DNA of 64,000 nt, taken from Psychroflexus maritimus. Lineage in GTDB: Bacteria; Bacteroidota; Bacteroidia; Flavobacteriales; Flavobacteriaceae. A program made the translations under genes and the position numbers. Positions 35,088 through 43,962 of this stretch are shown in pieces; the stretch's first letter is position 1; every line of letters begins with the position of its first letter. Below the pieces are notes generated by a model. That model ran no database searches and had not been told where the DNA came from. It was given only the letters and a program-made list of their open reading frames with translations. The stretch spans positions 1 through 64,000 of the forward strand of contig NZ_JAANAS010000032.1 in assembly GCF_011089875.1 (NCBI RefSeq), in the 5' to 3' direction.

Positions 35088-35921
35088 ATGCTTCACGCAA
35101 TACAGTGGGATCCTTCCGTAGGAATTGAACTAGGTTTTATTACTTTAAGGTATTATAGTTTAATGTTTTTAATTGCTTTTGGAAGTGGTTTTTACATCAC
35201 CAAAAAAATCTATAAAAACGAATCTATTCCCGAAGAAAAATTAGACAGTCTTTTTATGTATGTGGTAATTGGTACGCTTCTTGGCGCAAGACTTGGTCAT
35301 GTTATTTTTTACCAGGCAGAACTTTTTACTCAAGACCCACTTTCTGTATTTTTACCCTTTAGCTTTGTGCCAGAATTTGAATTTACTGGTTTTCAGGGTT
35401 TAGCTAGCCACGGTGCCACCATCGGAATTTTTATTTCGGCTTATTTATACTCCAAAAAAATATTGAAAAAACACGTGTTTTGGATTTTAGACCGAATTGT
35501 ACTACCTGTTTCGTTTGGAGCTATTTTTGTTAGAATTGGTAACTTTATGAATTCTGAAATTATTGGGAAACCTACTAACTCAGATTTTGGGGTGGTTTTT
35601 GTTCAATTAGGCGAAGATTTTGCCAGACATCCTTCACAATTGTATGAGTCGGCTTGCTACGCCATTTTATTTGTTTTACTAAGTGTGCTTTACTGGAAAA
35701 CCAATATCCGAAAAAAACTAGGAATGCTATTTGGCCTTTTCTTTGTTATTCTTTGGATCATCAGATTTGTGGTAGAATACTCCAAAGAACCTCAAGTAGC
35801 AGAACGTGCCGATTGGCTCTTTAATACTGGGCAATTGCTAAGCATTCCCTTTATTATTATTGGCCTTGGCGTTATGTATTGGTCCAAAAAAAATGCGCAA
35901 AAACAAGTTGACCAAGCTTAA
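35088..35921 (+). CDS. lgt: Prolipoprotein diacylglyceryl transferase
   Basis: Inner-membrane enzyme adding diacylglycerol from phosphatidylglycerol to the lipobox Cys of prolipoproteins, the first step of lipoprotein maturation. The 277-residue protein has about seven helices. The signatures are present: LGARLGHVIFY, GLASHGATIGIF (the His-Gly motif), FVRIGNFMNSEIIG (Lgt signature) and HPSQLYESACY. It marks the return to core genes after the toxin-antitoxin island and has its own promoter. Confidence 0.95.
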   Translation: MLHAIQWDPSVGIELGFITLRYYSLMFLIAFGSGFYITKKIYKNESIPEEKLDSLFMYVVIGTLLGARLGHVIFYQAELFTQDPLSVFLPFSFVPEFEFTGFQGLASHGATIGIFISAYLYSKKILKKHVFWILDRIVLPVSFGAIFVRIGNFMNSEIIGKPTNSDFGVVFVQLGEDFARHPSQLYESACYAILFVLLSVLYWKTNIRKKLGMLFGLFFVILWIIRFVVEYSKEPQVAERADWLFNTGQLLSIPFIIIGLGVMYWSKKNAQKQVDQA

Positions 35922-35945
35922 AATCATGGCTTAAATTAAGTTAGT

Positions 35946-37619
35946 GTGCCTGCATTAAATGCTTTTCATAAATTGCCTGAAGTAAGTCCAAAGGAGTTGC
36001 CTGAGCGTTTTACGTTTCCATTTTTTTACCAACCTCACCCATTAAGTGTTTTGGCTTCAAATCAATTAATGCATTACTTAAAAAATCAAAATGATTTCAT
36101 TTATGATTTTGGTTTTAAAAAAGGTTCTCAACAAGTAGGTAAAATGTTTGGCGTGTTGGTGGTTCAAAATACGAACACCAATGAAATTGGATTTTTAGCC
36201 GCTTTTTCTGGAAAGTTAGCCGACTCTAATCAACATGATTATTTTGTGCCTCCCGTTTTTGATTTGTTAGATGAAAATAATTTTTTTAAAGCTGAAGAAG
36301 CTAAAATTAACGCATTACATAATGACTATGAAGTCTTTTTGAATTCAGACGAGTATAAACTAACTTTAGCTAAGCTGAAAGAAGTTGAAGATAAAGCAAA
36401 ATCCGATTTAAAAAGTCACAAACAACTTGAAAAAGAAGCCAAAAAACAACGCGACCTCAAACGTAAATTAGCAGAAAATACCATTGAAAAGTCCAATTTT
36501 GAGACGTTATTAAAAGAACTTGCTGAAGAAAGTAAGTCGCTAAGCATACTTTATAAGAAAAAACGAAAATACTGGAACTATCAAATTGAAGCCGCCCAAA
36601 AAGAAGTTGATTATAGTTTAGCAAAGCAATCTGATTTTAAAGAGCAGCTTCAACAAAAATCTTCCTCATTGCAACAACGTATTTTTAAAAACTACCGATT
36701 TTTAAATGCTAAAGGCGAAGTTAAAGATGCCTTAACTATTTTCAATCCACATCAACCTCCCGCTGGCACAGGCGAATGTGCTGCTCCAAAATTACTGCAG
36801 TACGCTTATTTACATAATTTGAAACCCATTGCCATGGCCGAATTCTGGTATGGAAAATCCCTAAAATCACAAATTAGAAAGCATGGCGAATTCTACCCCG
36901 CTTGTCGTTCTAAATGTGAACCTTTGCTTGCCCACATGCTTCAAGGTTTGGAAGTAGAAGAAAATCCGATTGAAGCTAGTTTACTGGGAAGAAAGAAAAT
37001 ACAACTTATTTTTGAAGATGAGTATTTAGCGGTGATTCTTAAACCCCACGAACTTCTTTCTGTACCTGGCAAGCGAACCAAGTTTTCAGTATTAACTCAA
37101 TTGCAAGAATTATATCCAAATGCTTCAGGTCCTCTATTAGTGCATCGCCTGGATATGTCCACATCGGGAATTATGCTCATGGCAAAATCGGATGCTATTC
37201 ACAAGCAACTACAAGCTCAGTTTATTCAACGGAAAGTAAAAAAAACTTATCAAGCTTTGTTGGAGGGAGAGCTTCAAGAAAACGAAGGCGAAATTCAACT
37301 TCCATTACGTGTAGATTTAGACAACAGACCACATCAAATGGTTTGTAATAAGCATGGAAAACCAGCTCATACAAAATGGAAGAAAATCAGAGTTAAAGCG
37401 GGAAAAACTTTAGTTGAATTTTACCCCATTACAGGAAGAACCCATCAATTAAGAGTTCATGCAGCTCACCCTTTAGGCTTAAATTGTCCAATTTTAGGCG
37501 ATGACTTGTACGGCAGTCCCGCTAACCGACTTTATTTACATGCTTACACTTTAGGATTCACGCATCCCGTTACCAACGAAAAATTAGTTTTTAAGGAACC
37601 AGTTGATTTTGTTAATTAG
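35946..37619 (+). CDS. RluA-family pseudouridine synthase with long N-terminal extension
   Basis: A 557-residue protein from GTG 35946, 25 nt after lgt. The last ~210 residues are a complete RluA-type catalytic domain: LLSVPGKRTKFSV, HRLDMSTSGIMLMAK with the catalytic Asp, and GRTHQLRVHAAHP. No S4 domain is seen. The first ~330 residues form an extension with a charged coiled coil (about 135-235) and a conserved segment (GTGECAAPKLLQYAYLHNLKP and YPACRSKCEPLLAHML) found in the long form of this family. The target RNA position is unknown. Confidence 0.85.
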   Translation: MPALNAFHKLPEVSPKELPERFTFPFFYQPHPLSVLASNQLMHYLKNQNDFIYDFGFKKGSQQVGKMFGVLVVQNTNTNEIGFLAAFSGKLADSNQHDYFVPPVFDLLDENNFFKAEEAKINALHNDYEVFLNSDEYKLTLAKLKEVEDKAKSDLKSHKQLEKEAKKQRDLKRKLAENTIEKSNFETLLKELAEESKSLSILYKKKRKYWNYQIEAAQKEVDYSLAKQSDFKEQLQQKSSSLQQRIFKNYRFLNAKGEVKDALTIFNPHQPPAGTGECAAPKLLQYAYLHNLKPIAMAEFWYGKSLKSQIRKHGEFYPACRSKCEPLLAHMLQGLEVEENPIEASLLGRKKIQLIFEDEYLAVILKPHELLSVPGKRTKFSVLTQLQELYPNASGPLLVHRLDMSTSGIMLMAKSDAIHKQLQAQFIQRKVKKTYQALLEGELQENEGEIQLPLRVDLDNRPHQMVCNKHGKPAHTKWKKIRVKAGKTLVEFYPITGRTHQLRVHAAHPLGLNCPILGDDLYGSPANRLYLHAYTLGFTHPVTNEKLVFKEPVDFVN

Positions 37620-37927
37620 CTAACTAAACTGATTATTTAAATGTACGCAGTGTAAAAATTATTCAAAAATTTGAATATTTCACGGGACAAGAAGGAGTCT
37701 GATTTTTCTTGATTTCACCCTTTAACCTGTTAAATAAAACTATTGTTTTAGGCTTATGCCTATTTCACAGGGTTTACCCTGATAAATAATGCAAAGCATA
37801 TTTAATAGGGTTGAGGGTAGGGATAAAACATCAAGAAATTCTAAGAAAACTTATTTTTGTTGTGTACTAATGCAGATTATATAAAAACATAACTTCTTTT
37901 TGTAACTTTACAATATTTAAAACTAGT
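37620..37927. other. Non-coding region with a multi-hairpin element
   Basis: About 310 nt between the RluA-type gene and the KilA-N gene. The middle (37705-37838) is a folded element described separately. Near the right end TAACTTTAC resembles a weak -7 element for the KilA-N gene. No reading frame. Confidence 0.5.
37705..37838. repeat. Multi-arm palindromic element
   Basis: Closing arms TTTCTTGAT (37705-37713) and ATCAAGAAA (37830-37838). They are extended by an imperfect pairing of the CACCC-TTTAACCTGTTAAAT side with the TTTAATAGGGTTGAGGG side. Inside are three short perfect hairpins: AGGC/GCCT (37750-37761), CAGGG/CCCTG (37768-37781) and ATGC/GCAT (37789-37799). It could be a structured RNA or a REP-like mobile DNA element. 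Confidence 0.6.
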
Positions 37928-38761
37928 ATGACTAAAAGCAGAAAACTAAATATTAAAGAGTCAACTATTAAAGTAATCAATCACAATAAAATAGATTACA
38001 TAAGTCTGACTGATATGACAGCTTCTTTAAGAGAGGGTAGTGGACTTATAGGGAAATGGGTTACCAATAAGAATACTTTAGAATACCTAGGTGTTTGGGA
38101 AAAAATAAACAACCCAAATTTTAATTACCCCGAATTCAGGGTAATTACACAAGAAGCTGGTGTGAATAGATTTATAATGTCTGTAGGTCAGTGGATTGAA
38201 CGAACTAATGCTGATGGTATGCTTGTTAAAGCTGGTCGTTATGGGGGTACTTATGCTCACAAAGATATTGCATTTCATTTTGCAATGTGGCTAAGTCCAG
38301 AATTTCAAATTTATTTAGTAAAGGAATTTCAACGACTAAAAGATGATGAAAACGACCGATTAAAATTAGAATGGAACCTGCTACGAACTTTAGCTAAAGT
38401 AAATTACAAAATTCACACAGATGCAATTAAACAAAATTTGATACCAAGTAAAGTAACAAAAAAACAGACAAGCTTTGTTTATGCAGATGAAGCTGATTTA
38501 TTAAATGTAGCACTCTTTGGATTAACAGCAAGAGAGTGGAGAAACAAAAACCCCAATAAAAGTGGAAATATTAGAGATTATGCTACATTAGAGCAATTAG
38601 TTGTTTTGAGTAATATGGAAAGTATTAATGCTTTGCTCATAGAACAAGGATTAAATAAAGATCGACGACTTATTGAACTCAACAAAGTAGCTATAACTCA
38701 AATGAAATCATTACTCAACAATAAATCGATTAAAAAAATAAATGATGAGAAAAATAAATGA
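37928..38761 (+). CDS. KilA-N domain protein
   Basis: A 277-residue protein with a KilA-N DNA-binding domain at about residues 12-125: INHNKIDYISLTDMTAS, then WVTNKNTLEYLGVWEK, GRYGGTYAHKDIAFHFAMWLSPEFQIYLVKEFQRLK. This domain is common in phage and large-virus proteins. The C-terminal half (NKNPNKSGNIRDYAT, LVVLSNMESINALLIEQGL) matches the stand-alone bacterial KilA-N proteins. No phage genes surround it. The stop lies inside a 16-bp tandem duplication (38734-38765), which changed the last residues only slightly. Function unknown. Confidence 0.82.
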   Translation: MTKSRKLNIKESTIKVINHNKIDYISLTDMTASLREGSGLIGKWVTNKNTLEYLGVWEKINNPNFNYPEFRVITQEAGVNRFIMSVGQWIERTNADGMLVKAGRYGGTYAHKDIAFHFAMWLSPEFQIYLVKEFQRLKDDENDRLKLEWNLLRTLAKVNYKIHTDAIKQNLIPSKVTKKQTSFVYADEADLLNVALFGLTAREWRNKNPNKSGNIRDYATLEQLVVLSNMESINALLIEQGLNKDRRLIELNKVAITQMKSLLNNKSIKKINDEKNK

Positions 38762-38765
38762 TGAG
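38734..38765. repeat. 16-bp tandem duplication at the KilA-N gene stop
   Basis: aaaaataaatgatgag occurs at 38734-38749 and again at 38750-38765. The stop TGA (38759-38761) falls in the second copy; 16 bp is not a multiple of three, so the duplication shifted the terminal codons. Confidence 0.85.
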
Positions 38766-38909
38766 AAAAAATGATTTTTTTAGTATTTTTCACAAATGCT
38801 AAATTTATCCTATCGGGTATTTTTTGTTCTAGAAACTCAAAACTCTTTACACTAAACCCCTTTTAAACGATTTTTAGATTAATTTTAGCTACTAATTGAG
38901 TGTATTAAA

Positions 38910-38917
38910 TATATTTG
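38910..38917 (+). promoter_or_regulatory. -7 element for smpB
   Basis: TATATTTG followed by C, 20 nt upstream of ATG 38937. Confidence 0.6.
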
Positions 38918-38936
38918 CAATAGAGACATAAAGTTA

Positions 38937-39398
38937 ATGGGAAAAAACAAAATTAATATTCAGAACAGAAAAGCAAAATTTCAGTATGAATTTTTAGATA
39001 AATATCAGGCTGGAATTGTGTTGAAGGGTACTGAAATAAAATCCATTAGAGATGGGAAAGCTAATATTGCTGAAAGTTTTTGTGAATTCAATGAAAAAGG
39101 AGAATTGTTTGTGATTAATATGCATATTGAAGAATATTCACACGCAACCCATTTTAACCATCAACCTAAAAGTGAACGCAAGCTTTTACTTCAGAAAAAT
39201 GAATTAAAAAAACTTCATAAGGAAGTTAAAAATACTGGGTTAACCATTATTCCGCTTAGGCTTTTTATGAATGAAAGAGGTTTGGCAAAATTAAAAATAG
39301 CCTTAGCAAAAGGGAAAAAACTATACGATAAACGAGAAACTATTAAATCTAGAGAAACCAAAAGAAAACTATATCGAATCAAGAAAGCTTATGGATAA
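38937..39398 (+). CDS. smpB: SsrA-binding protein SmpB
   Basis: Partner of tmRNA in rescuing stalled ribosomes. The 153-residue protein has the OB-fold signatures INIQNRKAKFQYEFLDKYQAGIVLKGTEIKSIRDGKANI, the HxxH-containing EEYSHATHFNHQP, and the basic C-terminal tail (KLYDKRETIKSRETKRKLYRIKK) that enters the decoding site. It overlaps the following DUF5686 gene by 8 nt, so the two are co-transcribed. tmRNA itself is not in the window. Confidence 0.96.
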   Translation: MGKNKINIQNRKAKFQYEFLDKYQAGIVLKGTEIKSIRDGKANIAESFCEFNEKGELFVINMHIEEYSHATHFNHQPKSERKLLLQKNELKKLHKEVKNTGLTIIPLRLFMNERGLAKLKIALAKGKKLYDKRETIKSRETKRKLYRIKKAYG

Positions 39399-41886
39399 TT
39401 TTAAAAAACTTCATCTCATTACATTTTTAATCTTCACCTCTTTTTTAACTGCTCAAGTTACAGGCGTAGTTAAAGACGAAAACGGAGAAGCCTTAGCTGA
39501 TGTAAATATTTATTTCGAAAGTTCAACACAAGGAACAACCTCTAATTCTAAGGGGAAATTTGAAATTCAGCAGAAAACAGAAAGCCAACAAGCGGTGTTG
39601 GTTTTTCAGTATTTAGGGTTTAAAACACAAAAAGTAAATTTAGACTTTACTGCTGAAATTAAGCCTTTAGAAATTGTACTTTTAGAAGAAGAATACAGCT
39701 TGGAAGATGTGGTAATTACCGAAAACGACGAAGATCCTGCACTTGCAGTTATTCGAAGAGCTATTAAGAACAGAAAAGAAAATAGAGCTAAAATTGAAGC
39801 TTTTGAAGCCGATTTCTATTCAAAAGCGCTTTGGGAAGCCAAAGATGTGCCAGAAAAAATAATGGGGCAGGAGGTAGGCGATTTTGATGGCGCCTTAGAT
39901 TCAACTAGAAGCGGTGTGATTTATTTAAGTGAGACGGTTTCAAAAATTAAATTTAAGGCCCCCAGTGATTTTTATGAATATATAGAAGCTTCAAAAGTAA
40001 GCGGTGATGACAACGGCTTCAGCTGGAATAATGCAGAAGATTTTAATAATTCATTTTACAACAATACCGTCTATTTCAATGTAGAAATGATTTCGCCAAT
40101 AGCAAATTACGCTTTTAATTATTACGATTATCGATTAGATGGTGTTTTTTATAGTGATTTTGGACATTTAGTGAATAGAATAGAGGTCATTTCTAAGCGA
40201 GAAAATGATCGTACTTTTGATGGATTTGTCTATATTGTTGAAGACACAGGCGAATTGTTTGGTGTTGAATTAAGCACCAACGGAAAGCGAACACAAATAC
40301 CTCCTTTAGAAAAAATAACGTTTGTCCAGAATTTTAATTTTGATGAAACAAGAGAATTATTTTATGTTAAAACACAAAGCTTCAATTTTAAATGGATGAT
40401 TTTTGGTTTTGGAGGCGAAGGGAAATTTATTGGTTATTATAATAATTACAATTTTAATCCAGATTTTAAGGCGAAAACCTTCACTAATGAAATTATTACT
40501 TTTGCTGAAAATGCAAACAAAAAAGACAGTTTGTTTTGGGAGCAAAATAGACCAATACCTTTAGTAAATCTTGAAGTTGAAGATTACCAAAAAAAGGATA
40601 GTATTCAAGAACTTAGGCAATCGAAAACATACCTAGATTCAATTGATGCGGAAGATAATAAGTTTAGGGTGTTTGATGTAATTACCGGCTATTCTTGGAA
40701 GAATTCTTACAAGAAACGTTCCGCAGGTTACGGCGGTTTAATTGGTGGAATTAATTTTAATACAGTGCAAGGATGGAATGTGAAAACCGATTTTTACTAC
40801 CGGCAAAAAGATGAACAAAACTCTTTCCGTGAGTTTTGGGATTTAACCGCTAACGTAAATTACGGTTTTTCTGATGAGCAACTAAGAGGAAGCTTAAATT
40901 TTAGAAAACGATTTAATTTTTTTTCTAAGTCTTACCTAAGTTTTTCAGCAGGTTTGGAAGCTAAACAAATTAATAATACCAATCCAATTTCAGAGCGTAT
41001 TGCTACGGTAGCGGCTACTTTTGCTGAACGAAATTTTTTGAAGTTATATGATCAATTGTATGCAAGGGCCTATTACAGTCAAGAAATTTTAAATGGCTTA
41101 AATGCTAGTATTTCTTTGGCGGCCGAAAAAAGAACTCCTTTACTTAACTCTACTACTTCGACGGTTTGGGTGAGTAAAAGCCCAGGTTTTTCAAGCAACG
41201 ACCCGTTTTTTCCTGAAGATGAAACAAGCCTTTCTTTTGAAGAACATCAAATGTTTGTTTCTCAATTAAACCTAAGGTATAATTTTGGTCAGAAGTACAT
41301 TTCTAGACCTGACGGAAAATATACCATCAACAATAATAAATTTCCAACCTTGTATTTGACTTACAGAAAAGGATTTGGTTCAGATGTTAGTGAATACGAC
41401 TTTGACCGTTTAAGTTTTAGTGTCAATCAAAATGTGAATTTAAAGAATGTGGGTAATTTAGCTTATAGTGTAAACACCGGAACTTTTTTTGGTAATGATG
41501 CAATGGCATTGGTAGATTTTAAGCATTTTGCAGGTAATGAAACTTATGTAGGAACAACTTCTAACTACATCAATCGTTTTAATTTATTGGGGTATTACGA
41601 TTATTCTACTACTGAAGATTATATGCACGCACATATTGAGCACAATTTTAAAGGTTGGATTCTCAATAAAATACCTTTAATTAATAAGCTTAATTACAAT
41701 TTGATTGTTGGCGCAAAAACCCTACAAGTTAATCATAGGGATTCTTACAATGAGCTCTCTATTGGTATTGATAACTTAGGTTTTGGGAAGTTTAGATTTT
41801 TACGTTTAGACTATGTGAAACCTTACCAAAATGGCTGGCAAAGTGGAGGTGTTATTTTTGGACTTAAATTTTTAAATTTATTGTAA
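39391..41886 (+). CDS. DUF5686 outer-membrane protein with carboxypeptidase-regulatory-like domain
   Basis: An 831-residue exported protein. Signal peptide ~1-21. A CarboxypepD_reg-like beta sandwich at about 23-105 (VTGVVKDENGEALADVNIYFESSTQGT, then EIVLLEEEYSLEDVVIT) is the plug-like module of many Bacteroidota outer-membrane proteins. The rest is the DUF5686 region: a soluble part, then from about residue 430 a series of barrel strands ending LRLDYVKPYQNGW and VIFGLKFLNLL. It is not a full TonB-dependent receptor (no plug/TonB box seen). The substrate is unknown. Confidence 0.83.
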   Translation: MDNFKKLHLITFLIFTSFLTAQVTGVVKDENGEALADVNIYFESSTQGTTSNSKGKFEIQQKTESQQAVLVFQYLGFKTQKVNLDFTAEIKPLEIVLLEEEYSLEDVVITENDEDPALAVIRRAIKNRKENRAKIEAFEADFYSKALWEAKDVPEKIMGQEVGDFDGALDSTRSGVIYLSETVSKIKFKAPSDFYEYIEASKVSGDDNGFSWNNAEDFNNSFYNNTVYFNVEMISPIANYAFNYYDYRLDGVFYSDFGHLVNRIEVISKRENDRTFDGFVYIVEDTGELFGVELSTNGKRTQIPPLEKITFVQNFNFDETRELFYVKTQSFNFKWMIFGFGGEGKFIGYYNNYNFNPDFKAKTFTNEIITFAENANKKDSLFWEQNRPIPLVNLEVEDYQKKDSIQELRQSKTYLDSIDAEDNKFRVFDVITGYSWKNSYKKRSAGYGGLIGGINFNTVQGWNVKTDFYYRQKDEQNSFREFWDLTANVNYGFSDEQLRGSLNFRKRFNFFSKSYLSFSAGLEAKQINNTNPISERIATVAATFAERNFLKLYDQLYARAYYSQEILNGLNASISLAAEKRTPLLNSTTSTVWVSKSPGFSSNDPFFPEDETSLSFEEHQMFVSQLNLRYNFGQKYISRPDGKYTINNNKFPTLYLTYRKGFGSDVSEYDFDRLSFSVNQNVNLKNVGNLAYSVNTGTFFGNDAMALVDFKHFAGNETYVGTTSNYINRFNLLGYYDYSTTEDYMHAHIEHNFKGWILNKIPLINKLNYNLIVGAKTLQVNHRDSYNELSIGIDNLGFGKFRFLRLDYVKPYQNGWQSGGVIFGLKFLNLL

Positions 41887-42013
41887 AGAGGTATCAAAAT
41901 TTAAATTAGAAAATCAATTAGCATTCATTTTTTTTTATCCAAGTTATTTCATACACGCTAACGTAAGAAGTCGATTTTTTTTATAGTAGAAGTGTGTTTC
42001 ACAATCGATTTAT

Positions 42014-42769
42014 TTACTTAAATATTTTCTTTTTTCTTAATTCGAAGTTTTGACCAAGGTACACTTTTCTCACCATTTGGTCTTCTGCTAGTTCTTCAGG
42101 TTTTCCATGTTTTAAAATTTTACCTTCAAACATGAGGTAAGTTCGGTCTGTAATAGCTAATGTTTCTTGCACGTTGTGGTCGGTGATTAAAATTCCAATG
42201 TTTTTATCTTTTAATTGAGCTACAATTTTTTGGATGTCTTCAACAGCTACTGGGTCAACTCCCGCAAAGGGTTCATCAAGAAGAATAAAGTTAGGGTCTG
42301 TTGCTAAGGCTCTAGCAATTTCAGTTCGTCGTCTTTCTCCACCAGAAAGTAAATCACCTCGATTATTTCTAATATGACCTAAACCAAACTCATCAATTAA
42401 ACTTTCCATTTTCATTTGGCGTTCTTTTTTAGAAAGTTTGGTTAATTCAAGAACACTCATGATATTTTCTTCGATGCTCATTTTTCTAAAAATAGAAGCT
42501 TCTTGGGCCAAATAACCAATTCCATTTTGGGCGCGTTTGTACATAGCATATTTGGTAATATCGGTTTGATTGAGATTAATATGCCCTCGTGTAGGTTTAA
42601 CCAATCCTACAATCATATAAAAACTGGTTGTCTTTCCGGCTCCGTTAGGCCCAAGAAGTCCAACAATTTCGCCTTGATTAACTTCAAGCGAAATTCCTTT
42701 CACAACTTCAACTCCTTTATAGGCTTTAACCAAATTATTAGCGCTAAGCTTTAGGTTTTCTTTATTCAT
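42014..42769 (-). CDS. lptB: LPS export ABC transporter ATPase LptB
   Basis: A 251-residue ATPase driving lipopolysaccharide extraction from the inner membrane. Walker A GPNGAGKTT, Q-loop ASIFRKMSIEENIM, signature LSGGERRRTEIARAL and Walker B FILLDEPFAGVDP are all present. IQKIVAQLKDKNIGILITDHNV is the LptB-type D/H-loop region. It overlaps the upstream carboxymuconolactone-decarboxylase-like gene by 8 nt and ends the kdsD-tatC-CMD-lptB operon. Confidence 0.95.
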   Translation of the reverse strand: MNKENLKLSANNLVKAYKGVEVVKGISLEVNQGEIVGLLGPNGAGKTTSFYMIVGLVKPTRGHINLNQTDITKYAMYKRAQNGIGYLAQEASIFRKMSIEENIMSVLELTKLSKKERQMKMESLIDEFGLGHIRNNRGDLLSGGERRRTEIARALATDPNFILLDEPFAGVDPVAVEDIQKIVAQLKDKNIGILITDHNVQETLAITDRTYLMFEGKILKHGKPEELAEDQMVRKVYLGQNFELRKKKIFK

Positions 42770-43121
42770 TCTTACCGTATTTTTCTTCTACTGCATCCCA
42801 ATATTCATAAGCCCTTCTAAGGTGAGGAATAACAATAGTGCCACCCACTAAAGTCCCAATACTAAGTGCTTCAACCACTTGAGCTTTAGTATAACCTTCT
42901 TTATGCGAAGATTCTAAGTGATATTTTACACAATCGTCGCAACGCAATACTAAGGAAGCCACAAGTCCTAAAAGTTCTTTAGTTTTTTTATCTAACGCAC
43001 CTTCAGCAAAAGAATTGGTGTCTAAGTTAAAAATTCTTTTTAAAACGCGGTTATTATCATTAATAATTTTATCGTTCATTTTAGCCCTGTAGGCTTCAAA
43101 TTCATCTACTTGATCAATCAT
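42762..43121 (-). CDS. Carboxymuconolactone decarboxylase/AhpD-like protein
   Basis: A 119-residue helical protein of the CMD/AhpD superfamily. The active-site motif CDDCVKYHLESSHKEG (Cys-x-x-Cys followed by His) fits the alkylhydroperoxidase-type proton relay and disulfide chemistry. EALSIGTLVGGTIVIPHLRRAYEYWD is the C-terminal helix. It probably takes part in peroxide defence, although the substrate is not known. One base separates it from tatC and it overlaps lptB by 8 nt. Confidence 0.85.
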   Translation of the reverse strand: MIDQVDEFEAYRAKMNDKIINDNNRVLKRIFNLDTNSFAEGALDKKTKELLGLVASLVLRCDDCVKYHLESSHKEGYTKAQVVEALSIGTLVGGTIVIPHLRRAYEYWDAVEEKYGKNE

Positions 43122-43122
43122 T

Positions 43123-43962
43123 TTAGTTTATTTTTCTTTCTTTTTCTTTTTTCTTCTGATTTTTTACAACAACTTTAGAGATGAAGATACTTATTTCATA
43201 AAGGACAAGTACAGGTATAGTTACAATGATTTGGCTAGCTACATCTGGAGGTGTAATAATTGCTGAAAATATGAGAATTAAAACAATTGCGTATTTCCTG
43301 TTTTCTTTTAAAAATTGAGGAGTAACTAAGCCTAATTTACTTAGGAAGTAAATTAGAATTGGTAGTTCAAAAATTAAACCTGAAGCTAAGACACAGGCCC
43401 TTAACAAACCGATATAACTTCCTAAATCAAAGTCGTTGAATACTATATTACTTACTTGGTAAGAACCTAAAAACCGAATGGAAAGCGGTGATATTATGTA
43501 GTATCCAAATAAAACGCCTGTAAAAAACAACAAAGAACCTGCAAGAATAAACCATTTGGCGTTTTTCTTTTCTTCCTCATACAAACCCGGTGATAGAAAT
43601 TTCCAGAATTCGTAAATTACATAGGGAAATGAAACGATAAATCCAGCGGTAATTGCGGTCCAAATATGAGCGCTAAATTGTCCGGCCATTACTCTACTCT
43701 GAATTCTAAAAGGGATTTCAGAAAGACAAAAACTTTCGTCAAATCCAGCCCATTGTGATATGTCACACAACACCCGATAAGTCCAAAAATCTATTTCTAC
43801 TGGTCCAAAAATAAGCGTGTCAAAAATGAATGACTTGGCCAAAAAAGCAATTGTACCTGCAATTAAAATAGCCAAGCTAGAACGAATTAAATGCCACCTT
43901 AAGTCCTCAAGATGATCTAGGAAAGACATTTCGTTGGGATGTTTTTTATCTTTTCTTGCCAT
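43123..43962 (-). CDS. tatC: Sec-independent protein translocase TatC
   Basis: A 279-residue inner-membrane receptor for twin-arginine signal peptides. MSFLDHLEDLRWHLIRS is the conserved N-terminal motif, the FWKFLSPGLYEEEKKNAKWFI segment contains the conserved Glu-Lys loop, and six helices follow the family layout. It overlaps kdsD by one base. No tatA gene is seen in the window. Confidence 0.95.
   Translation of the reverse strand: MARKDKKHPNEMSFLDHLEDLRWHLIRSSLAILIAGTIAFLAKSFIFDTLIFGPVEIDFWTYRVLCDISQWAGFDESFCLSEIPFRIQSRVMAGQFSAHIWTAITAGFIVSFPYVIYEFWKFLSPGLYEEEKKNAKWFILAGSLLFFTGVLFGYYIISPLSIRFLGSYQVSNIVFNDFDLGSYIGLLRACVLASGLIFELPILIYFLSKLGLVTPQFLKENRKYAIVLILIFSAIITPPDVASQIIVTIPVLVLYEISIFISKVVVKNQKKKEKERKIN

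Noticed and set aside
37928-38761. Prophage remnant around the KilA-N gene
   Set aside because: No other phage gene, integrase or attachment duplication is seen; the neighbours are core genes.
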